A DNA stretch of 40,110 nt from Anaerolineaceae bacterium (GTDB taxonomy: Bacteria; Chloroflexota; Anaerolineae; Anaerolineales; Anaerolineaceae), in contig JAGPFF010000018.1 of NCBI GenBank assembly GCA_018056725.1, positions 1 to 40,110 on the forward strand. Direction: 5' to 3'. Position 1 is the stretch's first letter; every line of letters begins with the position of its first letter. Below are positions 6,571 to 15,750 of the stretch, in pieces. The translations under genes and the position numbers were made by a program. The notes beneath the pieces were generated by a model. It was not told the origin of the DNA and ran no database searches. It worked only from the letters and a program-made list of their open reading frames with translations.

Positions 6571-9219
6571 TTACCAGTTAATTACGATCTTTTTCTCGTT
6601 GTCCACATTGAGAGTGCCTGTTTTCACCAGCACCAGCCGGGTGGAAGTAAATACCCATCCCTGCTTCAACGATCCCAATTCCATTTCACTGGCAGCTTCA
6701 GGCAGCGGCTCTCCATTCAATGAGACTCCGGCTGGTTTAGCGGAATCTGCCACCACCAGTTGCAGCCAGTTGTCCCGCTCCTTGAGGGCGCCAGCAAACG
6801 TGCCCTGCGCGGCTTCAATCAGCACGGTTACCTGACTGCCGGATTTTTGTTGATGGATTGTGGTTGTGCGTACTGCGCCGTTTTGATAAGCGATCGTTTT
6901 TCCATCATCCTCGAAGAGGGTAAACGAAGATGGCTCCTCATCCGCTACCACTCGCACGATTAATTCATCCCGGCGGCTGCCATCTTTTCGCAGACCGGTA
7001 ATATTCATCGTCTGATCATCGACGTACATCAGCGGAAGGATGGCTCCAGCGAGAAGATAAAGCGGCAATCGATACACTCCATCGATCATCAGGGGTACTT
7101 TTTCCAGCACTTCACCCTTGCTGGAATACCATTCGTCTGTGTAATAATTCACCCATTTTCCAGCTGGAAGGTACACATCCAGGTACTCCTGAAAGAGTGT
7201 GGTGGAAGTTGCTGCCAGCAGCTGCTGCCCAATCATCTTTTCCGCTCCCAGCTTCCGCACCTGTTCATCCTGTTGAAAAGCATAAACCAGTGGAGGAAAG
7301 ACTGGTTCGCCATAAAGATACGCCCGATGCGCCAAGGAATACAGGTATGGGCTTAAGGTGTATCTTAGACGAATACTGGCAAGATTGCTCGCTACATCAC
7401 CAACCCGGTCCGGTGCTGTCTCCTGGCAATTGCACAGATTGTTTGTGTGCGGGCGCACGGGCACATCCAGCAGGGCTCCCGCTGCCAGCCATGGCGTATA
7501 GATATTGTCAATTCCTCCCACAGCACCGGAGCGGTAAAATCCTCCAATATCGGAACCAAAGTAATCCATGCCTGAAAGCGACATCTGACCCTGCACCTGC
7601 AGGTGAGCAGCCAGACTATCCAGATTGGATCCGATATCCCCTGACCACATGCTCACGCCAAAACGCTGGCTGCCCGGCGCACCGGAACGCGAAAGAATAA
7701 ATGGTCGCTGTGTATTTCCGTTGCGCTGATACCCCTCAACGATACTCTGACTCCAAAAGAAGTTGTAGAGATTGTGTACAGAATACTGGCTATGCTGTGT
7801 TCCATACTCATCCGGAACGCCCTCGTACCAGGACACTGCCGCGAAAGCTTCCGGCTCCCCCAGATCCGTCCAATGCCCGATAACACCATCCTCCACCAGA
7901 GGTTGGCGCTTTTCATCATGCCAGTAAGCTGAACCCACAGAGTTTGTCCAGTCCATCATACCGCCAATGCCCCACCAGGGATTACCCTCCAGATACACGG
8001 GGTTTCCCGTCTCACTCTGTCGAACCAGATAGCCCTTCCCGGCAAGGTCAGCATATTCAGGCAAGCCGGCACTGATGTATGGCTCCTCAATGGTTATGAT
8101 GCCCACCCCCTGCTCCGTGCCCAGCGCGGCAATTTTGGCTGCCGGGTCCGGAAAGTGCACGGTATCCCAGTTCAACCCGCCCATGGGACTATCAATGGAA
8201 TCTGACCGGATGCCGCCAAACCACAACAGATCGAGAACAAAGCCATCCACCGGGAAATTGTTGGCGCGCAGCGTTGCCAGCTTGTCTTCAAGCTCTTGCC
8301 AGTCATCAAATCCGTACTCTGAAACCCATAAGCCAAACATCTTTTTTGGCGGCACAGGCGGAGTGCCGGTCAAAGCCATGTAGGACGCGCGTAATTGCGG
8401 TAAATTCGCGCCGGTCATCAGGTAGAATCGCACCACATCACCGGCAACATTAATATCCCAGGGAGTTTTCCGAAAATTCCAGGTTTGCACTGCCGGGTTA
8501 TCCAGAAAAAGCGCATAATTCAGGTTTCCATGCCCCAGAAAGTACGCGATGGAAAACTGAGCGTTGCCAACCATTCCGCCACTAAAAGGCACCAGCGCAT
8601 TTCCCTGATCCACGCCGGGGAAACGCACTTTGTTCATCCAGTTACCATCGGTAACACCCGGCTCCAGAAATTGTTCGCCGAGCCCGTAAATATCTGTGAT
8701 GTCTGGTGAATTAATCGAAAGATGTTTGCGAAATCCTTCCATATCCTGCGGACAAATTCGCGCGAACTCCCAGGCTGGATCACGAGTCTTGTCCACTCCA
8801 GTAAAACAGAGTGCGCCATCCACAGTCACCAGCATGGAATCCGTCGCCAGACTTCCATCTGGTTGAACAGTAAAGAATGTTGGACCCGGAAACGTCTTCT
8901 GGCTCACCATTGGGGTGGTCGAGATAGGCAGGCTTAGATCGTGCCCGCTGCCCTGCGGCGCGTATTCGCCATGCAATAAACCATCTTCAAGGAATTCGAG
9001 CATCAAACAGATGTCATCCTGACAATAGCGCACTCTCGCTCCCGCCTGGTAAATTTCAGGTTCGGGTGCCGGGCTGCCCGAATTCGGGAGGGATGGAATG
9101 GCTGTTTCCTGACCCGATGGCGCAAGCGTGACTGTTGCCTGACCGGAGGTCTCCTGGCAGCCTGCCAGCATCAGCGCGGGCAGTAAAATCAATGTGAGGT
9201 TACGGATAAAAGATCGCAT
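6571..9219 (-). CDS. GH31 alpha-glycosidase, lipoprotein
   Basis: An 882-residue glycoside hydrolase family 31 enzyme (alpha-glucosidase/alpha-xylosidase type). The start at 9219 has AGGAAA in front and yields a short lipoprotein signal with lipobox LAGC and acylated C21. An upstream ATG at 9273 overlaps the previous stop (ATGA) and is the alternative start. The catalytic domain shows FGLWVSEYGFDDW, the nucleophile region HWTDLGEP (D452) and the acid/base region MWSGD (D528), followed by GSDIGGFYR. C-terminal beta domains complete the protein. It probably sits outside the cytoplasmic membrane and trims alpha-linked oligosaccharides for uptake by the ABC system of the same operon. Linkage specificity is unknown. 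Confidence 0.92.
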   Translation of the reverse strand: MRSFIRNLTLILLPALMLAGCQETSGQATVTLAPSGQETAIPSLPNSGSPAPEPEIYQAGARVRYCQDDICLMLEFLEDGLLHGEYAPQGSGHDLSLPISTTPMVSQKTFPGPTFFTVQPDGSLATDSMLVTVDGALCFTGVDKTRDPAWEFARICPQDMEGFRKHLSINSPDITDIYGLGEQFLEPGVTDGNWMNKVRFPGVDQGNALVPFSGGMVGNAQFSIAYFLGHGNLNYALFLDNPAVQTWNFRKTPWDINVAGDVVRFYLMTGANLPQLRASYMALTGTPPVPPKKMFGLWVSEYGFDDWQELEDKLATLRANNFPVDGFVLDLLWFGGIRSDSIDSPMGGLNWDTVHFPDPAAKIAALGTEQGVGIITIEEPYISAGLPEYADLAGKGYLVRQSETGNPVYLEGNPWWGIGGMMDWTNSVGSAYWHDEKRQPLVEDGVIGHWTDLGEPEAFAAVSWYEGVPDEYGTQHSQYSVHNLYNFFWSQSIVEGYQRNGNTQRPFILSRSGAPGSQRFGVSMWSGDIGSNLDSLAAHLQVQGQMSLSGMDYFGSDIGGFYRSGAVGGIDNIYTPWLAAGALLDVPVRPHTNNLCNCQETAPDRVGDVASNLASIRLRYTLSPYLYSLAHRAYLYGEPVFPPLVYAFQQDEQVRKLGAEKMIGQQLLAATSTTLFQEYLDVYLPAGKWVNYYTDEWYSSKGEVLEKVPLMIDGVYRLPLYLLAGAILPLMYVDDQTMNITGLRKDGSRRDELIVRVVADEEPSSFTLFEDDGKTIAYQNGAVRTTTIHQQKSGSQVTVLIEAAQGTFAGALKERDNWLQLVVADSAKPAGVSLNGEPLPEAASEMELGSLKQGWVFTSTRLVLVKTGTLNVDNEKKIVINW

Positions 9220-9269
9220 ATCGATTTCCTGCTTTAATCCCTGAATCGAAAAAAATCCCCACTTGCTCG

Positions 9270-10613
9270 TCATCCAATTTGACCACCACCGGGGTGCATG
9301 TAAGGCTCGTTAACTTCCGCGGCTACGGCACTGGAGGGTTTTGCTGCCAGCAAGTCATCGAACAATGGCAACTTGCCAGTTGTAACAGCGTTCCAGGCAT
9401 AAAGGTACATCGCAGCTGACCAGGCTTGATGTGGATAGCCCATCGGGTGCCCGGTTTCGCCATGCATCCACTCATTGAATTCCCATGGCGCAGCGGATCC
9501 TTGTTGATTCGCCTGAGCGAGCCGCACCAGCAGGTGTTCGGATTCACTATGCCACCCGCGGCGGATCAACGCCGCAACATGAAACCCTCCCACCATTGGC
9601 CAGATGCCACCATTATGGTATTGGTGCGGCAGGTTAAGGTTTCGGCTGCGGTAGTAATCCCGCCATGAGTTCTCGCCGGGGAAAATCGGAGGATAGATTG
9701 CCTTGGTGGGGAAAGGTTCCGCCATCCCGACCTGCTTCATATACTGAAGGATGTGTTCCGTGCGGTGTCCATCCGCGACACCGGTAAGGATGCTCAACAG
9801 GTTCCCCAGACTGTCGCACCAATCCCCATATTCTCGAAATGCCACCCATGGCAGGTAGAACGGACGGCTGGATATGGTGCCAATATTGTAGTAAAGCATG
9901 AACCATTCAAGACGGATGGCTTTTAGTCTTTCCAGGTGTTCTGCAAAATGGGCAGCAACCCAGCAGCGATCGATCCAAAAGAGCAGATTCAACCGCTCGT
10001 GGATCGATTCCGCATGATTATGGCAGGGAACCTTCAAATCTAGAGGATGGATTACTTTTTCCATTTCTTCGTACGCCAGGGTGGCGGCATAGTAGAGCAC
10101 GTTATCATAGAGCGTGTTATAGCGCACGGCGATCAGGTCCATCCAGTTGCCAGCTTCCGGGATTTCGAGCAAACCGCATTCATTCATATCCTGATACTGC
10201 AGCCAGGTCATAGCGCGCACAATACGCTGCCAGTTGGTCGCAAGCAAGGTTTTGTCTCCAGTTGAACAGAAAGCTGCATATTGGCTGAGGAGGTACCAGA
10301 GATTCACATCACAGGCGCCAGCATTCTCAGTACTGATCGCGCCGCTATCCGGATTGATATTAAGCGGTAATAACCCCCAGCAGGATTGCGCAGTACCAAT
10401 GGTCTCCATGGAACGGATGCCCGCATCGATCAAATCCGGGTCACCACACGCCAGGGCGCCAAGAAAGGTTACCGCACTATCCCTCCCCCACACCTGTGGG
10501 TATCCGGCAGGATCTGCTGAAGCCCGAAACCCGTAAGGGGTCACACATTGGTGAAGAATCTCCAGCGCGTGTTTTTGCGCTTCACTCACAAGCTGCTTTT
10601 CTTTTTGATTCAC
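9270..10613 (-). CDS. GH100-like (alpha/alpha)6-barrel glycosidase
   Basis: A 447-residue protein without a signal peptide, so probably cytoplasmic. It resembles alkaline/neutral invertases (GH100) and amylo-alpha-1,6-glucosidases. Landmarks are VWGRDSAVTF (about 41-50), ENAGACDVNLWYLL with candidate acid D102, EAGNWMDL, YHNGGIWPMVGGFHVAAL and WEFNEWMHGETGHPMG with candidate base E381. It starts at a GTG with GGAGGTGACTG in front, 19 bases after the permease, and overlaps the next gene by 4 bases. In context it would cleave the imported disaccharide or oligosaccharide. Sucrose is possible by homology but not established, and many such bacterial genes are annotated only as glycogen debranching. 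Confidence 0.8.
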   Translation of the reverse strand: MNQKEKQLVSEAQKHALEILHQCVTPYGFRASADPAGYPQVWGRDSAVTFLGALACGDPDLIDAGIRSMETIGTAQSCWGLLPLNINPDSGAISTENAGACDVNLWYLLSQYAAFCSTGDKTLLATNWQRIVRAMTWLQYQDMNECGLLEIPEAGNWMDLIAVRYNTLYDNVLYYAATLAYEEMEKVIHPLDLKVPCHNHAESIHERLNLLFWIDRCWVAAHFAEHLERLKAIRLEWFMLYYNIGTISSRPFYLPWVAFREYGDWCDSLGNLLSILTGVADGHRTEHILQYMKQVGMAEPFPTKAIYPPIFPGENSWRDYYRSRNLNLPHQYHNGGIWPMVGGFHVAALIRRGWHSESEHLLVRLAQANQQGSAAPWEFNEWMHGETGHPMGYPHQAWSAAMYLYAWNAVTTGKLPLFDDLLAAKPSSAVAAEVNEPYMHPGGGQIG

Positions 10614-10632
10614 CAGTCACCTCCGCTCCAGC

Positions 10633-11463
10633 TTATTCCTTTACCGCGCCACCGAGCATGCCGCGGATGAAATACCGCTGGAAGAGAATATATACCAGCA
10701 AAATAGGAGCCGCCACGATCAATGATCCAGCTGCCATAAGCGGAATATTGGCGGAATAACGTCCCTGGAAGAAAGCCAGCCCAACCGGCAAGGTCCGCAT
10801 GGTTTCCTTTTGAATCATCACCAGCGCGAGCAAAAATTCATTCCAGGTCCACATGAATACCAAAACCACCAGTGTGAGCACCGCAGGACGGGCAAGTGGC
10901 CAGAGAATTCGCCATAAGACCTGCCAGCGGTTGCAGCCATCCATAGCTGCCGCGTCAACCAGTTCCCGGGGGGCGGCACGGAAGAAACTGCTCATCCACA
11001 GGGTGCCAAAGGAGACACTCAAACCTACTTGAGGCAGGATGAGTGCCCAGTAGGTATCCGTCAGGTTCATGCGATTCATCATATGATAGAGGGGGATGAT
11101 TACAGCCTCAAACGGAACCATGTAGCCGAGCAACATGAGTGGATACAAGAACTTTCGTCCCGGCACCGGCAGCATGGCAAAGGCATAACCGGTGAGCGTA
11201 GCCAGGATAACGCTTACCACAACCACCACTATGGTCACAATCACGCTATTTCGGAAGAAATAATTGAAGCGCCCGGTTGTCCAGGCTTCTTTGAAAGCAT
11301 CGATCCGGATTTCGGAAGGGAGTGAAAGCGGACCATTGATTACTTCGCTATCGGTTTTGAAAGCACTGAACACCAATCCAATGATTGGAATCAGGATAAT
11401 AAGAAGAAATAAGGTCAGAACTAAATAATTCGGCAGCAATCGTTTCCAGCTGCGAGAGGTCAT
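10633..11463 (-). CDS. Sugar ABC transporter permease, MalG-type
   Basis: A 276-residue carbohydrate-uptake family 1 permease with about six membrane segments. The cytoplasmic EAA loop that contacts the ATPase is seen as ELVDAAAMDGCNRWQVLWRI (about 165-185). It ends with the usual FQRYFIRGMLGGAVKE tail. Its start overlaps the stop of the MalF-type gene by four bases (ATGA), implying translational coupling. It forms the channel with the neighbouring permease. No ATPase gene is present in the operon, so a shared MsmK/MalK-type ATPase elsewhere is expected. Confidence 0.94.
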   Translation of the reverse strand: MTSRSWKRLLPNYLVLTLFLLIILIPIIGLVFSAFKTDSEVINGPLSLPSEIRIDAFKEAWTTGRFNYFFRNSVIVTIVVVVVSVILATLTGYAFAMLPVPGRKFLYPLMLLGYMVPFEAVIIPLYHMMNRMNLTDTYWALILPQVGLSVSFGTLWMSSFFRAAPRELVDAAAMDGCNRWQVLWRILWPLARPAVLTLVVLVFMWTWNEFLLALVMIQKETMRTLPVGLAFFQGRYSANIPLMAAGSLIVAAPILLVYILFQRYFIRGMLGGAVKE

Positions 11464-12359
11464 GACTGTTCCTCCTCTCCGGACTGAAAATGAAGGATGA
11501 GCAGCGAAATGACAAGGATGAGGAGGGTCATCACGGTAGCAATCGCGGATGCATAACCTAGCCGGTTTTGCTGGAATGCAGACCGGTAAACCAGAAAGCC
11601 GGTCACCAGGGTTGAATCTCCCGGACCGCCACGGGTGGTGACATAAACCAGGTCAAAAACCCTTAAGGCAGCGATGACCGTGGTAATTAATGCCACTCCA
11701 AGTTCTGCTCTTAAACCGGGCAGGGTGATATAGAGAAATTGTTGGAATCCATTTGCACCATCCAGTTCGGCGGCTTCGTACTGGTCTTCGGGAATATGCT
11801 GCATTCCGGCAAGGAAAAGAATCATACAGAAACCGTATTCCACCCAGGTTCCCACCATACCCACGGAGGGCAGTGCCAGTTTGAAATCCCCCAACCAGGG
11901 GCGAGCGAGAGCGTCAAGCCCCACAGCACGCAACCCGCTGTTAAGCAAACCGAATGTTGGGTTGAAGATCCAGCGCCAGGTGACCCCCACTACCACCATG
12001 CTGAGAATCTGAGGCAGGAAAAGCCCTGTGCGGAAGAAGGTAAGACCGGGAAGGGGCTTTCGTCCCAGTAATGAAGCCAGCAGTAACCCGATGAGGATCG
12101 GAATCAGACTATAAAAAATGATAAAGACAAAATTATTGGTAAGCGCCTTGAGAAACTGTCCGTCTCTAATCAGATGGGAGTAATTTCCAAAAAGAACAAA
12201 AACTCGTTCACTGCTGAATCCGTTCCATTCATAAAAACTATTACGAATCGTTTCAAGAATGGGGATAAATACAAAGATCAGGTAAATGAGAAATCCCGGG
12301 AAGAGATACAACCAACCCTTAATGCGAGATTCTCCCGGCCAATGCTGATAAGATTGCAT
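11460..12359 (-). CDS. Sugar ABC transporter permease, MalF-type
   Basis: A 299-residue inner-membrane permease of the MalF/UgpA type with about six membrane helices (for example GWLYLFPGFLIYLIFVFIPI near the N-terminus). The EAA loop reads EDQYEAAELDGANGFQQFLY and is followed by FDLVYVTTRGGP, typical for sugar permeases. It lies downstream of the binding-protein gene, separated by a 12-bp-stem hairpin, and overlaps the MalG-type gene. It works with that partner to import a sugar or oligosaccharide delivered by the lipoprotein. The substrate is unknown. Confidence 0.94.
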   Translation of the reverse strand: MQSYQHWPGESRIKGWLYLFPGFLIYLIFVFIPILETIRNSFYEWNGFSSERVFVLFGNYSHLIRDGQFLKALTNNFVFIIFYSLIPILIGLLLASLLGRKPLPGLTFFRTGLFLPQILSMVVVGVTWRWIFNPTFGLLNSGLRAVGLDALARPWLGDFKLALPSVGMVGTWVEYGFCMILFLAGMQHIPEDQYEAAELDGANGFQQFLYITLPGLRAELGVALITTVIAALRVFDLVYVTTRGGPGDSTLVTGFLVYRSAFQQNRLGYASAIATVMTLLILVISLLILHFQSGEEEQS

Positions 12360-12381
12360 CCTCTACCTGAAATGAATAAAT

Positions 12382-12412
12382 GCCCGCTTCCCTTCAGATG
12401 AGGGAAGCGGGC
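12382..12412 (-). promoter_or_regulatory. Intercistronic stem-loop between binding protein and permease genes
   Basis: GCCCGCTTCCCT (12382-12393) and AGGGAAGCGGGC (12401-12412) form a perfect 12-bp stem with a 7-base loop. On the minus strand it follows the binding-protein stop closely, and what comes after is AT-rich rather than a true T-run. The place and form fit a partial terminator or 3'-end protector that keeps the binding-protein mRNA in excess over the permease mRNA, as known for mal-type operons. The role is inferred. Confidence 0.65.
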
Positions 12413-12423
12413 GAATGGGTACT

Positions 12424-13806
12424 TTAATTCGTTCCCGCCAGGAATGCGGCGTAATCCAGCTGTACTGCTGCGGTGAAGGCTGCAGGATCGGTCATTTTGC
12501 CGAAGAGTTTTTGCAGTTCAGCCACGATTGTGTCATAGAACGTGGGGGTCGCCCAGTCTATATAATGCCCAACCATGTTTTCACTATTGATCGTGTTCCA
12601 TGCCACCATGGTATCGGTAAAGAGCGGCGAGGCTTCAATGGTAACACCCTCAGTCATCGGCATTGCCGGGAGCATCCCCACACCTGCCCACAACTCCGCT
12701 GCACGCGGGCTGATCATCCAGTCCAGGTATTCCGCCGCGAGATCGGGTTGAGCGGTGGTTTTGCGAATGGAGAAAGGCACACCCACTCCACCAATAGCCA
12801 TGCGCGTGTGATCCGGGTTGGCAGGCAGCAGGAAGAAACCAAATTGCTGATCAGTATCGGTTAACAGTTCGCCAGTGAGCCAGGAGCCTGTTATGGTCAT
12901 CGCGCCCTGACCTGCCTTAAAAGCTTTGTTGCTGTCATCATACCCGATGCCCGGGAATCCATCCGTGAAATAACCTTTGTCCACCCAGTCCTGCATGATG
13001 CGGGCAGCTTCCTGGTTCTCCGGGATATCAAAGGAGACATTATTAACCCCGTAGACAAAATCATTGATATATTCAGGGGTTACCAGCAGATGTTGAACCG
13101 CGCTGAACTCATGAATGGCATTCCAACCATCCAGCGATCCAAAGGAAATGGGAGTAATACCGGCTGCTTTGATGGTGGCAAGCAAAGTTTCAAACTCATC
13201 AAACGTCACGGGAATAGTCCAACCGTTGGCATCAAATATGGTTTTATTGTAGTAAACTCCCACAACTTCCGCCGTTGGGCTGACTCCATAGAGATTTCCC
13301 TGCCCGAAAGTCTTCCCATCTTCAGTGAAACTATTGCGGCTGGCAACGGAGGAAGAAAAGCGCTCCCCCCAGTTGTATTGGGTCGCGTAATCATTAAGGG
13401 GCAGCAGCAAACCAGCTGCCACCATAGCGCCCATATCACTGCGCCCTTGATTGACCTGAGCCACGTCCGGTCCATCTTCTTCCGCAAGGGCAAGTTTAAG
13501 CGTCACCTTGAGATCATCCAGCGTTTTGACGACGCGTTCAATCTTGACACCCGGGTGAGCGGCTTCAAACTCCGCGTTCAGGGTCTCCATCACCTGGCTT
13601 TCCACATCGCGGTAGAACTGATCCCAAACCACCAGTGTGGTTTCTGAAACCGGCGCTTCGGTGGCTGGAACAGGCGCTTCAGTGGTTGCCGGGGCTTCGG
13701 TTGCCGGGGGAGCCGTTGGGGCTTGCGTGGGTGTCGGTTGGGCACAGGCTGTTAATACGAGAACAGCCGTTAAAACGAGACCTAACAACAAATTAAGCTT
13801 CTTCAT
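12424..13806 (-). CDS. Sugar ABC transporter substrate-binding lipoprotein
   Basis: A 460-residue extracellular solute-binding protein (family 1). The chosen ATG at 13806 has CAGGAG six bases upstream and gives a lipoprotein signal ending in lipobox LTAC, with acylated C21. An in-frame TTG at 13893 lies in the promoter -35 box and is not a start. After the cysteine comes a Thr/Pro/Ala linker with repeated ATEAP units (about 22-55), typical of surface lipoproteins in Chloroflexota. The mature domain contains LVVWDQFY and the cluster GQGAMTITGSWLTGEL. First gene of the operon; it captures the sugar for the two permeases. The ligand is unknown. Confidence 0.94.
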   Translation of the reverse strand: MKKLNLLLGLVLTAVLVLTACAQPTPTQAPTAPPATEAPATTEAPVPATEAPVSETTLVVWDQFYRDVESQVMETLNAEFEAAHPGVKIERVVKTLDDLKVTLKLALAEEDGPDVAQVNQGRSDMGAMVAAGLLLPLNDYATQYNWGERFSSSVASRNSFTEDGKTFGQGNLYGVSPTAEVVGVYYNKTIFDANGWTIPVTFDEFETLLATIKAAGITPISFGSLDGWNAIHEFSAVQHLLVTPEYINDFVYGVNNVSFDIPENQEAARIMQDWVDKGYFTDGFPGIGYDDSNKAFKAGQGAMTITGSWLTGELLTDTDQQFGFFLLPANPDHTRMAIGGVGVPFSIRKTTAQPDLAAEYLDWMISPRAAELWAGVGMLPAMPMTEGVTIEASPLFTDTMVAWNTINSENMVGHYIDWATPTFYDTIVAELQKLFGKMTDPAAFTAAVQLDYAAFLAGTN

Positions 13807-13864
13807 TTTTTCTCCTGATCTGGATTGAGTTTGGATAAAATGGGGTTTCCTCATCCGATTATTA

Positions 13865-13893
13865 ATTGTAGTGGGATGCAAACTCTCTGTCAA
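13865..13893 (-). promoter_or_regulatory. Near-consensus sigma-70 promoter of the sugar ABC/glycosidase operon
   Basis: On the minus strand a perfect -35 TTGACA (13893-13888) is followed after exactly 17 bases by -10 TACAAT (13870-13865). Transcription would start near 13858, giving a leader of about 50 bases before the lipoprotein ATG at 13806. Such a strong promoter implies repressor control, but I could not find a convincing operator. Confidence 0.85.
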
Positions 13894-14014
13894 TCCGTCT
13901 CCTCTTACACCGTAAACTGCTCACTTCCAATGTAGATCCCTGCACCTTAACGCACATCTTGAAAGTCCTAAAAGAGGATACCTTGATTGGTAAAAAGCCA
14001 GGATCCTGTTTCCA

Positions 14015-14023
14015 TGCTAAAAT
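14015..14023 (+). promoter_or_regulatory. Extended -10 promoter for xdhC-like operon
   Basis: TGC-TAAAAT, an extended -10 element, lies 56 bases before the ATG of the XdhC gene. No good -35 is seen at the usual spacing. Confidence 0.45.
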
Positions 14024-14079
14024 CCATTGTGGACTTTAACGGTCTGATTCAATCATGAGATTACATAGGAGCGGTAAAA

Positions 14080-15126
14080 ATGCGAGAAATTTGGTCGGAC
14101 TTAAAAATTTGGCGTGCAGAAAACCGCAAGATCGCTTTGGCTACAGTGGTCAAAGTATCCGGTTCCTCCCTACGCCCGGAAGGTTCAAAAATGTTGCTGA
14201 GCGGTGACGGATCCATCTCTGGTTCAGTTACCGGCGGATGTGTGGAAGGAGCTGTATTCGAAGAAACACAAGATGTGCTGAAGACCGGCACACCAAAACT
14301 GCTGGCTTATGGCGTGACCAACGAACAGGCGTGGGATGTGGGTCTTTCTTGCGGCGGAGCCATTGAGATCTTTGTTGAAGCCCTAAACTCGCCAGCCTGG
14401 CAGGGGATCTATCCCGCCATTGAACGATGCCTGGAAAAGAATGTGCTGGCAACACTCGCAACCGTCATCGCCGGAGAAGGCTTGGGGAATAAGATGCTTT
14501 TGCCCATGGATGGGGATGCGGTGGGCAGTCTGGGCAGCAGCCAGGCGGATGAAGAGTTTATCTCCTCCCTACCTCAGGATTGGGCGACGCACAGCCCCCT
14601 GCAAATTCAGCTTTCCAGCGGGCAGGTTGTTTTCGCTGATTTTCTCGTCCCGCCTCCGAGGCTGATCATCGTTGGAGCATCCCATATTGCCATCCCATTG
14701 GTAGCGCTGGCAAAGACGCTGGACTACCAAACCATTGTCGTGGACGCCCGTTCAGCCTTCGCCACCCGCGAGCGTTTCCCGCATGCGGACGATTTGATCG
14801 TCGGCTGGCCTTCGGAAGTGCTGGCATCCTTGCATCTGGACGCGGCAAGTTGTGTCGTTTGCCTGAGCCATGACGACAAACAGGATAACCCCGCTTTACT
14901 CTACGCTATCACCAGCCCCGCCCGCTACATCGGCGCACTTGGTTCACGTGTAACGAATGAAAACCGCATGGTGGCACTGCGTGAAGAAGGAGCAGATGAA
15001 GCTGCTCTCAAGCGTATCCATGCCCCGGTTGGGTTCAAAATGGGCGCGCGAACCCCGGCGGAAATTGCTCTTTCCATCATGGCGGAGATCATCGCCACCG
15101 GTCACGGTGTAGACAAATTGAAATGA
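14080..15126 (+). CDS. XdhC/CoxI-family molybdoenzyme maturation factor
   Basis: A 348-residue protein. The N-terminal XdhC domain includes ALATVVKVSGSSLRPEGSKM and SVTGGCVEGAVFEE (about residues 22-66). The C-terminal Rossmann domain begins PPRLIIVGASHIAIPL (about 193-208) and ends with GARTPAEIALSIMAEI. XdhC proteins bind molybdenum cofactor and help insert and sulfurate it in xanthine-dehydrogenase/CO-dehydrogenase family hydroxylases. ATAGGAGCGG precedes the ATG. The stop overlaps the start of the MobA-like gene (ATGA), so the pair forms an operon for Mo-hydroxylase maturation. The hydroxylase itself is not in the window. Confidence 0.9.
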   Translation: MREIWSDLKIWRAENRKIALATVVKVSGSSLRPEGSKMLLSGDGSISGSVTGGCVEGAVFEETQDVLKTGTPKLLAYGVTNEQAWDVGLSCGGAIEIFVEALNSPAWQGIYPAIERCLEKNVLATLATVIAGEGLGNKMLLPMDGDAVGSLGSSQADEEFISSLPQDWATHSPLQIQLSSGQVVFADFLVPPPRLIIVGASHIAIPLVALAKTLDYQTIVVDARSAFATRERFPHADDLIVGWPSEVLASLHLDAASCVVCLSHDDKQDNPALLYAITSPARYIGALGSRVTNENRMVALREEGADEAALKRIHAPVGFKMGARTPAEIALSIMAEIIATGHGVDKLK

Positions 15127-15746
15127 GCACCCATCAACAAATCGCGGGAATTCTGCTCGCTGCCGGCGGATCGAAACGCATGGGGCAACCCAAATTATTA
15201 ATGGAATGGCACGGAGCTCCACTGGTTCGCTGGGTTGCCCGAATGGGACTGGCAGCTGGTTGCGACCCTTTGATCGTGGTCACTGGGGCAAACGCTGCCT
15301 TACTGGAAACCTGCCTTGCCGGTCTGCCGCTTCAACTCATTCATAATCCGGATTGGGAGCAAGGACAGAGTTCGTCCGTCCGGGCAGGCGTAAAGGCTTT
15401 GCCTTCTGAAGCGGAGGCTGCGATCATCTTATTGGCGGATCAGCCTCAGATCCCGCTGCAGGTGGCTGTAGAAATCATGCGCCATTATCGTCAACACCCT
15501 CAAGCAGGCGCCATCTGGGCGGCTTCTATCAATGGAAAGCGCGGCAACCCGGTTCTGTTTGACCGGGCTCTCTTCCCCGCCCTCACCAGCCTGGAAGGCG
15601 ACGCTGGCGCGCGTTCAATCCTTTCCCATTACCCGGTACAGCTTGTTTCTTTTGACGATCCGGAGCTACTGCTGGATGTCGATTCTGAAGAGGATTACCA
15701 GCATCTTCTCCAGAGCCCCCCGCCCAATTTACCTGACGAAACATAA
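15123..15746 (+). CDS. MobA/MocA-like molybdopterin nucleotidyltransferase
   Basis: A 207-residue nucleotidyltransferase. The signature ILLAAGGSKRMGQPKLL (about 10-26) is the NTP-binding loop of the MobA/MocA/GlmU family, and LADQPQI (about 103-109) carries the metal-binding aspartate. It ends with LLDVDSEEDY, also typical. MocA makes molybdopterin cytosine dinucleotide for Mo-hydroxylases; the four-base overlap with xdhC supports that over MobA (guanine form). A perfect terminator follows directly. The choice between CTP and GTP cannot be made from the sequence alone. Confidence 0.87.
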   Translation: MSTHQQIAGILLAAGGSKRMGQPKLLMEWHGAPLVRWVARMGLAAGCDPLIVVTGANAALLETCLAGLPLQLIHNPDWEQGQSSSVRAGVKALPSEAEAAIILLADQPQIPLQVAVEIMRHYRQHPQAGAIWAASINGKRGNPVLFDRALFPALTSLEGDAGARSILSHYPVQLVSFDDPELLLDVDSEEDYQHLLQSPPPNLPDET

Positions 15747-15750
15747 ACAA

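Noticed and set aside
13807..13893. Longer lipoprotein start at TTG 13893
   Set aside because: That TTG is the first part of the TTGACA -35 box; the ATG at 13806 has a good ribosome binding site and gives a proper lipoprotein signal.
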